Positions 52,385 to 60,441 of a DNA stretch of 64,000 nt are shown here, one piece after another. The stretch comes from an uncultured Persicobacter sp. GTDB taxonomy: Bacteria > Bacteroidota > Bacteroidia > Cytophagales > Cyclobacteriaceae. The notes beneath the pieces were generated by a model. That model made no database searches, was not told the DNA's origin, and saw only the letters and a list, made by a program, of their open reading frames with translations. Positions within the stretch are counted from its first letter, which is position 1. The number at the start of each line of letters is the position of its first letter. Where the stretch lies: positions 1 to 64,000 of the forward strand of contig CANMKE010000009.1 of assembly GCA_947498325.1 (NCBI GenBank), written 5' to 3'. The translations under genes and the position numbers were made by a program.

Positions 52385-53230
52385 CTATTTCGGCTTTGCT
52401 TTCGGAATACCCTTATCCCAGAATCGAATGGTATAATAAAGGTTCAGCTCAAAGAAATACCTTGATTTTCGTCGTAATAAACCATAGCCCGGAGCAAATG
52501 ATGGCATCATAGCTACAGCAGTTCCCTGATCGGCTGTTGAGGTTCCAAATTGCAGCCCGCCAGTCCAGCCAACGCCAAAGCCTTCTCCCATATTCGCCCG
52601 GTAGCCAAACAGCAATTCATACCAACTTGTATGCGAACCCGACAGGCTCAGTGATTGATTTGAATCTCCAAAATCATTGGTAAGCAAATAACTGAAGCGC
52701 TCACTGTAAAAAGAATCTGCCCGACGCACTCCGAAGAAAACCATTGAACGATCCCAACTACGAGGCGATAAGTTCAAATCCACGCCATACTTGATATACT
52801 GCCCTTTGGACTCATAATCATAAATAGGGGAGCTCTTAATCCATGACTTATCAGCAGCAAAAATAGAATCCCGCCGAGCAGTATAAACCTGACGGCCAAA
52901 CTCGGCAGATAAATGCCATCGCCCAATATCGGTATCAGCATGAATCCTCAGGTCTGAATTCCCTTTGGTAAAGGCTGTTTCTCCCAAAGACCATAAATCC
53001 ACGCCTACCCGCAATGTTGATGGAATAAACCACCCCTCCACGGCACGGTATTTATATTCTTTCCCCAATTTTTCTCGGGGCGGGCGCTCAGACATATTGG
53101 CCATATCAGCAGAATCCAGCGAGATGTCCTTGTCCATAATCCCGTCGTTCCTTGTGGCAGGGTCAACATACTGCGCAAAGGCAGACAGGCCATTAATTAC
53201 CAGTAAGAGGGTTAAAAAGTATTTTAACAT
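52385..53230 (-). CDS. DUF6048-like outer-membrane beta-barrel protein
   Basis: A 281-residue exported protein of unknown function, starting at the ATG at 53230 (MLKYFLTLLLV) with a signal peptide ending LSAFAQ. The remainder alternates in a beta-barrel-like pattern: RVGVDLWSLGETAF, WHLSAEFGRQVY, YIKYGVDLNLSP, SWYELLFGYRANMG, FFELNLYYTIRFW. It ends in a basic KPK rather than an aromatic residue. It overlaps the upstream DUF6452-like gene by 38 bp, a conserved pairing in Bacteroidota, and is probably translationally coupled to it. The DUF assignment is from memory of this gene pair and is moderately secure. Confidence 0.7.
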   Translation of the reverse strand: MLKYFLTLLLVINGLSAFAQYVDPATRNDGIMDKDISLDSADMANMSERPPREKLGKEYKYRAVEGWFIPSTLRVGVDLWSLGETAFTKGNSDLRIHADTDIGRWHLSAEFGRQVYTARRDSIFAADKSWIKSSPIYDYESKGQYIKYGVDLNLSPRSWDRSMVFFGVRRADSFYSERFSYLLTNDFGDSNQSLSLSGSHTSWYELLFGYRANMGEGFGVGWTGGLQFGTSTADQGTAVAMMPSFAPGYGLLRRKSRYFFELNLYYTIRFWDKGIPKAKPK

Positions 53231-54161
53231 TCGTATTATCATCAGATAAAATTTCTGTTTGAACAGTTTCTATTTTGTTGATGCTCGCATCTGGAGCACC
53301 TTGTACTTTCAGCTGCGTATAAACCACACCTGGCCCACAACCGCTGCCTGTCAGGTATCGCCGAGCATTCACCTGTACGTTCAGTTTGCTTGTGATGCCT
53401 TCGCGTACCAGGTAGTAGTCTTGCGAAGTCAGCCCCAGGGCAATCGGTAAGTCCACGCTTGTTCGCTGTAATCCTTTCAGAATATTGATATAAGTATTAT
53501 CAGGGAATACGGTATAAATGGAATCAAACTGATAAAGCTCTGGTTCGCCTGCCAAATTCTGAAAATCCACCTTCACATAATCATTGTATTCTGGGTGGCA
53601 CTCCAAAACAAACTGAATATTGGGTAGTCCGCTCTTCAGATCGGTCTGTAACACTTCCCCTTCAGGAAAAACTTGCTTTCCCTGATCCGAGATGGCCATC
53701 GTCAGGTCTTTATAAACGAAACCCACCCCACAGGCTTCAGAAATAAACCTCGGAAGGACACTGTAAGTAAACTGAATAGTATCGCCAAAACCCGCCTGTT
53801 CGATATAATAAGTAATCGCACGGTCATGAGGACTAAGCTCCATGCGAAACTCTGTACCTAAAGTAATAGGTTGACTGTTTCCTTCATCATCCTGTGTAAT
53901 AACCTTCTGTTGTCCGCTTTCAGTAATGGCAATCATGGAATCTATCGGTACAGCAACGGGTTGTTCCTGCAATGTTCCATCTTCATTCCTGGCAAAAAAA
54001 TTCCCGACAACGTAATCATTATTTTCATCAAAACACTCCTGATTATCCTTGCAGGCACTCAGTACACTGATCACAAACAGCATGAGTACCACAGGAAGCC
54101 ACTGAATATTTTTTATTTTTCTAAAGCAATTATTCATCGTATCGTTAAGCCAATGCTTCAT
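53193..54161 (-). CDS. DUF6452-like lipoprotein with duplicated domain
   Basis: A 322-residue lipoprotein of unknown function. The signal ends VLSAC; the start is the ATG at 54161 or at 54137 (MNNCFRKIKN). The protein has two similar halves. The first runs from Cys43 to SEACGVGFVYKDL (141-153) and the second from Cys188 to TGSGCGPGVVYTQL (271-284). Each has a Cys opening, a central beta region and a CG-x-G-x-VY closing motif. Family members I recall are about half this length, so an internal duplication is likely. TACCTTTG at 54179-54186 on the minus strand is a candidate -7 element without a clear -33. It is encoded upstream of, and overlaps, the DUF6048-like gene. Confidence 0.72.
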   Translation of the reverse strand: MKHWLNDTMNNCFRKIKNIQWLPVVLMLFVISVLSACKDNQECFDENNDYVVGNFFARNEDGTLQEQPVAVPIDSMIAITESGQQKVITQDDEGNSQPITLGTEFRMELSPHDRAITYYIEQAGFGDTIQFTYSVLPRFISEACGVGFVYKDLTMAISDQGKQVFPEGEVLQTDLKSGLPNIQFVLECHPEYNDYVKVDFQNLAGEPELYQFDSIYTVFPDNTYINILKGLQRTSVDLPIALGLTSQDYYLVREGITSKLNVQVNARRYLTGSGCGPGVVYTQLKVQGAPDASINKIETVQTEILSDDNTNVKILFNPLTGN

Positions 54162-54389
54162 TAAACTTATAATTCTTTCAAAGGTACATTATCAATTCAA
54201 TTTTCACGACCTGTACCATGATTTTATCAATAAATTCCTTGCCCACCCTGTCAGTATTGCGCCTAAATCTGACCGCACCTGGGCTCCTACATCTTCCCTT
54301 TCCAAAAAGACAGGAACGCTCACTTCACCCGCCTAATTATATACATATTAAAAATCTCTATTTGCGAACTACTTCATTTTTCCCCTTAT

Positions 54390-55379
54390 TTGTCCGAACA
54401 ATCAAACCTGATTCAGATGCGCCACATTTTGGTAGAAGAGGTCTCTATGACCTACGAGAATGAAAAAAAACCCGCCCTTGACTGCATCAACCTTGATGTC
54501 GCTCAAGGAGAAATCCTTTCATTAGTTGGTGAGAGTGGCTGTGGAAAAACCACTCTGCTGAAAATTATTGGAGGATTTGAAGACCCCGAACTTGGAAAAA
54601 CATATTTCCACGGTAAAGAAACCGAAGCCGTAAAGCTGAAGCTGATCCGTGGACATGCCAATGTGCGTTACATTCAGCAGGGGCTTGACCTGAAACCTTT
54701 CTATGATGTGGCAGGGAACATTGGCGAGCATATTCGGGGTTATGTTCCTGAAGAAAGAGCGAAGAGGCTCACCTACCTGATTGATTTGGTGGGGCTCAAT
54801 GGAATGGACAAAAAATTGCCACGAGAACTTTCTGGCGGACAACAACAACGTGTTGCTATTGCGCAGGCTTTGGCCAAAGAACCTGAAATTCTGCTGATGG
54901 ATGAACCCTTCAGCAACCTCGATACACCCACAAAAATTCAGCTGATCGCCGACATGAAAGTAATGCTCCGAAAGGCGAATATTACGGCCATTATGGTAAC
55001 CCACTGGATAGAAGAAGCCCTCCGCCTTTCTGATAGAATCGCTGTGATGCGTGATGGGAAAATCATTCAGTCTGGAAGTGCTGAGGAACTTTACCGACAG
55101 CCCAACTGCCCGTATGTTGCACGGTTTTTCGGAAATGCCAATTTACTCTCTGCTCAGGATGCACAAAAGCTCGACATCAATGATGGGCAGGCGTGCTGCA
55201 TCCGCTTTGAAGACCTGCAATGGTGTCAAGAGGGTATCCCTGTGGAAGTGGTCAGTTCGCAGTTTTTAGGTCCTACTGATCAATATGAGATTGAAGCCGA
55301 AGGCATCCGCTTGCGCATCACCACCGATCAGGCTCCGACGGGTTTTGTAAAGGTGAAGCATGTAACGGAGTATGTCTAA
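54390..55379 (+). CDS. ABC transporter ATP-binding protein (PotA/FbpC-like), orphan
   Basis: A 329-residue ATPase subunit of an importer. Walker A GESGCGKTT (47-55), Q-loop Gln96/97 (YIQQGLD), signature LSGGQQQR (147-154), Walker B ILLMDEP (167-173), D-loop SNLD and H-loop His205 are all intact, so it should hydrolyse ATP. A C-terminal TOBE-like regulatory region (about 245-329) resembles those of iron(III), polyamine or molybdate importers. The frame opens with TTG at 54390; the ATG at 54417 (MRHILVEEVSM) is equally plausible. No permease or binding-protein gene is nearby, so its partner must be elsewhere and the substrate is unknown. Confidence 0.88.
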   Translation: MSEQSNLIQMRHILVEEVSMTYENEKKPALDCINLDVAQGEILSLVGESGCGKTTLLKIIGGFEDPELGKTYFHGKETEAVKLKLIRGHANVRYIQQGLDLKPFYDVAGNIGEHIRGYVPEERAKRLTYLIDLVGLNGMDKKLPRELSGGQQQRVAIAQALAKEPEILLMDEPFSNLDTPTKIQLIADMKVMLRKANITAIMVTHWIEEALRLSDRIAVMRDGKIIQSGSAEELYRQPNCPYVARFFGNANLLSAQDAQKLDINDGQACCIRFEDLQWCQEGIPVEVVSSQFLGPTDQYEIEAEGIRLRITTDQAPTGFVKVKHVTEYV

Positions 55380-55530
55380 CCTTTAAGCACCGAATAAATA
55401 ATTTAAGAGGATATTAATTTGTCCACAGATTTTTTTGATGAGGTCAATACAGATGTTACTCACAAATCAATATTTAAAATAAAAAATCATGGTAATCCTT
55501 TAAATCAAGGTAGTCATGGTCCATAATAAT

Positions 55531-55592
55531 GCTATCGCGAGAATCCCTCTCGTGATAGCTTATCATACCTTTCAAGTCAAGCGCTGCACTTG
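55531..55592. repeat. Dispersed palindromic repeat module, copy B
   Basis: GCTATCGCGAGAATCCCTCTCGTGATAGC-type palindrome (55531-55559; key cores CGCGAGA and TCTCGTG), then CAAGCG-CTG-CACTTG at 55578-55592. This is the reverse orientation of copy A at 5047-5122. It lies 10 bp before the stop of the sulfotransferase gene. Confidence 0.7.
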
Positions 55593-55602
55593 AACCCAAA
55601 GC

Positions 55603-56370
55603 CTATCCGCCAATCACCCGCTGATCGCAGATTTTCTGATACAAAGCAACATCCAGCAAGTTCATCGCCTCCACCTCTTTGAGAGTCTGCGGATCAAGCT
55701 CCTCCACCTTCTTTCTGCCTGCGGTAGCGTTTGCCTTCATGGGAACATAACTTTCCGAAAAGCCCATCAGGTGCTTCAGGCGCAGTAAATCTGCCTCCAG
55801 CGATTCCAAAAAGCCTACAAACTGATATTCCTCCGTCAGTACTTCAATCGCCTTTTCCAGGGCTTCCCTCGGATGCGATAGCATTTGTTTTTCTTCAATC
55901 TGACTGAACCTATGCACATAATTATTCCGCAATTCCCGACTCAGTTCAAGGGTAACATAATCCTTCAAGCTCACGCCCTCCCTTTTCACCTGTTCATATA
56001 AATAATGGGTCGGCCGACGCAACACATAGTAATAATGGGAAACCATCCGATCGATCGGGTCACGCAATATTGTCGCCTTGAGCATTTCAGGATGAACATC
56101 ATCTTTCAGTAAATGTGCCATATGCCCGACCACAAAATGATAACTATAACGTTCCTTCTGCGGCATATTTTTGAAGCGCTGAATAGAGACCATCGGCTGA
56201 TGATTATCCAGTTGGTATGTCTTACTGAAAGGGTACTGATCACTCAGGTACTTTACCACCGTTGTTCCACCACACTTGGGTACATGCTCAAATAATAGGC
56301 GTTTGGGTACAGACTTCCAGAAGAAGCGGGCGTCCATGGCATGTTTGGCAATAGATTTCAGGTAGGTCAT
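55603..56370 (-). CDS. Sulfotransferase-family protein
   Basis: A 255-residue protein of the sulfotransferase family 2 type, transferring sulfate from PAPS to a hydroxyl acceptor, probably a glycan or lipid. The 5'-phosphosulfate loop is EHVPKCGGTTVVKYL (about 28-42). The 3'-phosphate site is LRDPIDRMVSHYYY. Histidine-rich DNHQP and VVGHMAHL follow the usual order. The ATG at 56370 (MTYLKSIAKH) is chosen; the open frame runs back to a TTG at 56433 without support. No membrane anchor is evident. It stands alone between a palindromic repeat and the rimO promoter region. The acceptor is unknown. Confidence 0.8.
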   Translation of the reverse strand: MTYLKSIAKHAMDARFFWKSVPKRLLFEHVPKCGGTTVVKYLSDQYPFSKTYQLDNHQPMVSIQRFKNMPQKERYSYHFVVGHMAHLLKDDVHPEMLKATILRDPIDRMVSHYYYVLRRPTHYLYEQVKREGVSLKDYVTLELSRELRNNYVHRFSQIEEKQMLSHPREALEKAIEVLTEEYQFVGFLESLEADLLRLKHLMGFSESYVPMKANATAGRKKVEELDPQTLKEVEAMNLLDVALYQKICDQRVIGG

Positions 56371-56542
56371 GATGTTGTTATTTGCTTGATTCACTCTTAG
56401 ATCAACCCCAATAAAATTGTTTGGGTTCTTCAACTACCGCCTTCGTTCAACCTTTGGGCTTGAAATTCCACCATACCGTTGATTATTTGATGAATTGTTT
56501 CATTATTCCATTAGCTTTTGAACTTAATCATAGACATCTTTT

Positions 56543-56570
56543 TTGATCCCAAGGACTTTGTTTACCTTTG
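56543..56570 (+). promoter_or_regulatory. Promoter of rimO
   Basis: TTG, 17 bases, TACCTTTG: an exact Bacteroidota promoter. Transcription would start near 56577, downstream of the 56518 ATG but upstream of the TTG at 56596, which therefore becomes the favoured start codon. Confidence 0.65.
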
Positions 56571-56595
56571 CAAGTCAAATAAATACGATAATAAT

Positions 56596-57906
56596 TTGAA
56601 AGCCAAAGGTCTAAAAAAAGATAAGGTAAACGTGATCACTTTGGGTTGCTCCAAAAACTTGGTCGATACCGAAGTGATGATCACCCAACTAAAAGGAAAC
56701 GATATTGATGTGGAGCATGAGTCGCAGAAAAACGACGCTAACATCGTGATTATCAATACTTGCGGATTCATCGCCAATGCCAAACAGGAGTCCATCGATA
56801 TGATCCTTCGTTTTGGAGAAGAGAAAGAAGCAGGTAATATCGATAAGCTTTTTGTGACAGGTTGCCTGTCTCAGCGCTATAAAGAAGAACTTACTGCGGA
56901 AATCCCACAGGTGGATGCCTTCTTCGGAACCAACGAAGTGCCTGCACTTTTGCAACGCTTCAAGGCGGATTACAAGTCTGACCTATTAGGCGACCGTATC
57001 ACCACAACTTCAAATCATTATTCTTATTTGAAAATTGCTGAAGGTTGTGACCGCCCATGTTCTTTCTGTGCCATCCCATTGATCCGTGGAAAACACGTCT
57101 CGCAGCCCATTGAAAAGCTGGTTACCGAAGCGGAAAATCTGGCCAAAAACGGTACCAAAGAATTGTTATTGATTGCCCAGGACCTGACTTATTACGGCCT
57201 GGATATTTATAAAAAACGTAACCTTTCAGATTTACTGAAACGCCTGTCGGATGTCAATGGCATCGATTGGATTCGCCTTCATTACGCCTACCCTGCAGGT
57301 TTCCCAATGGACGTAATCGACGTAATGGCTGAGCGTGATAATATCTGTAATTATCTGGATATTCCACTTCAGCACGGTTCTTCAAATGTCCTGAAAGCAA
57401 TGCGTCGTGGTATTGACCGCGAGAAAACGGAGCGCCTGATCACCGATATCCGTGAGCGTGTGCCAGATATCGCTATCCGTACCACCATGATCGCTGGACA
57501 CCCTGGAGAAACCGAAGCCGACCATCAGGAAATGTTGCGTTTTGTTGAGAAAATGCGTTTTGAGCGTCTGGGAATTTTCACCTACTCTCACGAAGACAAC
57601 ACCCATGCCTTCGGAATGGAAGATTTACTTTCTCAGGAAGAAAAACAACGCCGTGCCGACGAGGTGATGCAATTGCAGGAAGGTATTTCTTTCGAGTTGA
57701 ACCAAGCCAAAGTTGGACGTACTTTCAAAACCATGATCGACCGCAAAGAAGGTGGTTACTGGATCGGGCGTACAGAATTCGACTCTCCAGAAGTAGACAA
57801 TGAAGTGTTGATCCCTGCGGACAAGCATTTGTTGCGTTTGGGTGATTTCGCCAATATCGAAATCGAAGACGCCTCAGAATTTGATTTGTTCGGTAAGCCG
57901 GTTTAA
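56596..57906 (+). CDS. rimO: Ribosomal protein S12 methylthiotransferase RimO
   Basis: Radical SAM enzyme adding a methylthio group to an Asp of ribosomal protein S12. From the TTG at 56596 the product is 436 residues, the family's normal length. The 56518 ATG would add 26 residues with no family match and lies ahead of the predicted transcription start. The N-terminal UPF0004 domain binds an auxiliary cluster through Cys18 (LGCSKN), Cys56 (NTCGF) and Cys90 (VTGCLS). The radical SAM motif is GCDRPCSFC (Cys151, 155, 158). A C-terminal TRAM domain (about 370-436, VGRTFKTMIDRKEGGYWIGR) binds the substrate. A terminator follows. Confidence 0.93.
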   Translation: MKAKGLKKDKVNVITLGCSKNLVDTEVMITQLKGNDIDVEHESQKNDANIVIINTCGFIANAKQESIDMILRFGEEKEAGNIDKLFVTGCLSQRYKEELTAEIPQVDAFFGTNEVPALLQRFKADYKSDLLGDRITTTSNHYSYLKIAEGCDRPCSFCAIPLIRGKHVSQPIEKLVTEAENLAKNGTKELLLIAQDLTYYGLDIYKKRNLSDLLKRLSDVNGIDWIRLHYAYPAGFPMDVIDVMAERDNICNYLDIPLQHGSSNVLKAMRRGIDREKTERLITDIRERVPDIAIRTTMIAGHPGETEADHQEMLRFVEKMRFERLGIFTYSHEDNTHAFGMEDLLSQEEKQRRADEVMQLQEGISFELNQAKVGRTFKTMIDRKEGGYWIGRTEFDSPEVDNEVLIPADKHLLRLGDFANIEIEDASEFDLFGKPV

Positions 57907-57928
57907 GGAATCCGTTTTTGATATATTA

Positions 57929-57964
57929 AAAAAGCCAATGTTCGGGAAGGACATTGGCTTTTCT
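57929..57964 (+). terminator. Terminator of rimO
   Basis: AAAAAGCCAATG / CATTGGCTTTT stem with an 11-nt loop and a T-rich tail, 23 bp after the rimO stop. Confidence 0.85.
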
Positions 57965-58012
57965 TCTTTTAGTTCAAGCGTAGTCTGTTGAATATTTTGT
58001 ACCGCACGGTAC

Positions 58013-58032
58013 GGACGTTGCATGCAACGTCC
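58013..58032. repeat. Perfect 20-bp palindrome, copy 1
   Basis: GGACGTTGCATGCAACGTCC is self-complementary over all 20 bases and sits in a longer shared context (GGTAC before, CTA after). An identical copy is at 62110-62129. Confidence 0.85.
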
Positions 58033-58082
58033 CTACGTCAGTAGAAATCATATTTGAGTGGAAATAATCAAAAGGCTATACA

Positions 58083-58113
58083 AGCTATCGCGAGAGTCCC
58101 TCTCGTGATGGCT
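58083..58113. repeat. Dispersed CGAGAG palindrome, copy C (overlaps SDR gene end)
   Basis: Same imperfect palindrome as at 5092-5122 and 55531-55559 (cores CGCGAGAG and CTCTCGTG). It encodes the last residues of the SDR protein (PSREGLSR) and its stop codon. Confidence 0.75.
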
Positions 58114-58990
58114 TTACCGAAAACCCTTCCGCAACATACCCTTTCGTCAATTCCATCAACTCCTCCCAGTGCTTTTCCTCCTTACTGTAAGCTGAAGAAT
58201 CCACCATCTCATTTTTCTCATTGAAATATTTCCCGGTGGTCTTGCTTAATGCGGGATCATCGGCAAGGTAAGTGTAAGTCTCTGCCATTTGCGCGGGAGA
58301 GATCGAAAATTTACTTTTAATAGAATAAAGAAATTTCATCAATGCCGACAAATCAGGGTATCGATTCAGATCGATTTTTACATTCGTTACCCGAATACAA
58401 TTCACCGTTACCGCCGTATCCGACAGCTTTTTCGCCAACCAATAAGTATATATCACCTGCGCCAGTTTGGACTGATAATAAGCCTTTGCTACGCTGAATT
58501 TTCGATGCTGATATTCGGGATCATTCAAATCAACCTTCATCCTCGGATGTAACATCAGCCCCTGTGATGCCACCGTAATGATACGCCCTTGCTTGCTGTT
58601 TTTGAGCAAGCCCAACAGTCCATTAGTCAGCAATACAGGTCCAATATGATTTGTCGCCCAAATCGACTCTACACCTTCAGCCGTCAAAACAGGCGCTTTT
58701 CGAGAAACATCAAAATCAGCCGCATTATGAATCAACACATCCAAATGATCGAACTTACTCTTGATCTCCTTGACTGCATGGCTGATCGAAGCCTTCAAAG
58801 ACAAATCAATCTGAACCATCTCGACCGTCTCAGACCCCGACATTTCTTTCACATCAGCGACCGCTTGCAATCCTCGGCTTTCGTTCCTTGCCCCAATCAA
58901 AACTACATAACCACGCTCAGCCAACTGAACAGCCGTCGCCTTTCCTATACCCGAATTCGCCCCTGTGATGAAGCTGATTTTTTTGTTCAT
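58085..58990 (-). CDS. Short-chain dehydrogenase/reductase (SDR)
   Basis: A 301-residue NAD(P)-dependent oxidoreductase with a Rossmann fold. It has the dinucleotide loop TGANSGIG (9-16), the structural motif HNAAD (about 88-92, the NNAG equivalent), Ser142 and the catalytic YYQSK (Tyr171, Lys175). The layout resembles retinol-dehydrogenase-like SDRs of bacteria, but the substrate cannot be named. The ATG is at 58990, 6 bp after the stop of the gene at 58997, so the two are probably co-transcribed. The final eight residues come from a dispersed palindromic repeat, implying that the original stop was lost or replaced. Confidence 0.9.
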   Translation of the reverse strand: MNKKISFITGANSGIGKATAVQLAERGYVVLIGARNESRGLQAVADVKEMSGSETVEMVQIDLSLKASISHAVKEIKSKFDHLDVLIHNAADFDVSRKAPVLTAEGVESIWATNHIGPVLLTNGLLGLLKNSKQGRIITVASQGLMLHPRMKVDLNDPEYQHRKFSVAKAYYQSKLAQVIYTYWLAKKLSDTAVTVNCIRVTNVKIDLNRYPDLSALMKFLYSIKSKFSISPAQMAETYTYLADDPALSKTTGKYFNEKNEMVDSSAYSKEEKHWEELMELTKGYVAEGFSVKPSREGLSR

Positions 58991-58996
58991 GTTGTA

Positions 58997-60061
58997 TTAA
59001 ATAGCCATCGTTTTAAACTTCTTTTTTGCTTTCCTAATTTTGCTATTCAACTCTGAGATATGTTTAGATTTTAAATTATATGAAAAGCCCGTAGCATATT
59101 GTCGGTAAATTACATCCCCTGTTTTTGAATTTACTACTTGTATAAATTTTTGGGCATTAACACGTACATATCTAAGGTAATAAAACTCCTCTCCACTCAA
59201 TATCTTGGTACTAATATCCTCGTCACTAATCATTTCATATTTAAAGTCATAATCCTTAAAAATAGCTTTTATGTGATTAGGGTCTTTTTCGCTATCAACA
59301 CCTTTAAACCCGTCATATTTAATTGAGATATAAGAGGGTATATAAAGTTTTTTCGAGCTTAACTTTTTAAGCTCAGGTTTATAATCGTCACCATACACAA
59401 AACAAATTTCTTCACAAACCAATAAGTCGCTCATCCTTTGAAAATAGTTCTTTAAGAACCCTGGGTTATAATTAAAAAAATAATCATCTGTATACATTGA
59501 CAATAAAACCTCCTCCTTCTTTTTGAATCGAGACGTATGTATAAATTTATCATTAGGGAAAGTATACAACCTCGCAATACTTTGACAATTGTCATTAATA
59601 ATATCATATCTCCTCTTTCTTCTTTGCTGAGGAGATAATTTGCTTAATTTCTTACGAATAGTTTCATTATCATACATTCTTAAATCTATAAATGTATATA
59701 GAAACTCCCCCATTTTCTCAGTTATTAAGGGTATTCCGGTGGCTCTTTGTGTTGTTACGGTATAACCAGACAACTCAACAATTGAGTAATTCTCCGTCAA
59801 ATATTCTTCAATCTCGAACTCTCCGGCATCTACGACTTCAAAAGGTGTTACTTTCCATGATTTCTCTAATATACTTTTGTAAACATCCACATCATATATA
59901 TTAGAGAGCACAAAAATAGTTTTCGAATCTTTAAACTTCTCTAATATTCCTTTTTTAAATTTTTTAGCTTTCCCTACATGTGTCGAACTTACTGAAATTT
60001 GGGAATAGCTTTTTAGGGAAGAAAACAGCAAAAACAAGAAAAAAACAGTTTTGATCTTCAT
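58997..60061 (-). CDS. Secreted protein of unknown function
   Basis: Not recognised. A 354-residue product with an N-terminal signal peptide (MKIKTVFFLFLLFSSLKSYSQ) and no lipobox, so exported to the periplasm or beyond. The mature part is Lys- and Tyr-rich with mixed alpha/beta character (KTIFVLSNIYDVDVYKSIL, FEVVDAGEFEIEEYL). It includes a basic patch SPQQRRKRRYD and a C-terminal Lys-rich tail (SKIRKAKKKFKTM). Two Cys occur in LLVCEEICF. The coding DNA is clearly more A/T-rich than rimO, bshC or the SDR gene beside it, hinting at recent acquisition. It is encoded immediately upstream of the SDR gene. Confidence 0.75.
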   Translation of the reverse strand: MKIKTVFFLFLLFSSLKSYSQISVSSTHVGKAKKFKKGILEKFKDSKTIFVLSNIYDVDVYKSILEKSWKVTPFEVVDAGEFEIEEYLTENYSIVELSGYTVTTQRATGIPLITEKMGEFLYTFIDLRMYDNETIRKKLSKLSPQQRRKRRYDIINDNCQSIARLYTFPNDKFIHTSRFKKKEEVLLSMYTDDYFFNYNPGFLKNYFQRMSDLLVCEEICFVYGDDYKPELKKLSSKKLYIPSYISIKYDGFKGVDSEKDPNHIKAIFKDYDFKYEMISDEDISTKILSGEEFYYLRYVRVNAQKFIQVVNSKTGDVIYRQYATGFSYNLKSKHISELNSKIRKAKKKFKTMAI

Positions 60062-60441
60062 TTGTTGACGGTTAAATTATTGAGTAAAAAAATAAGGTAA
60101 ACAAAAAAATGGCTCAACCAATCATAGTAATAAAAATAGTTAAGCCCATAAGTTTACTTAGGACCTAAAATACAAAAGAAATATGATACTCACCTACAAC
60201 CACATAGTGATTACTTCAATTTTATCGATCAACCCTCACATCTCAGCTTCTTTTTTACTTTATACTGTTTACAGGGTGCCAATAAGTATCATCCTCAAAT
60301 TAAATAGGTTTGTTATTTCATAAACACCTCCAAATGTACCCCACCCGACCTCCACATCCTCCCAAAACCCACTCCCTCTATTTCATTCCTAAAACAATAT
60401 GCCCATATTTGCCCTAAAGATATAAAGCATAATTTAGCAGT
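60062..60441. other. Intergenic region between divergent genes
   Basis: About 380 bp separating the divergent secreted-protein gene and bshC. CATATTTG at 60399-60406, one mismatch from TAnnTTTG, could be the bshC -7 element, but no -33 TTG is well placed. Nothing else was recognised. Confidence 0.5.

Noticed and set aside
54522-55004. 160-codon minus-strand frame antisense to the ABC ATPase
   Set aside because: Opposes intact Walker and signature motifs; no independent support.
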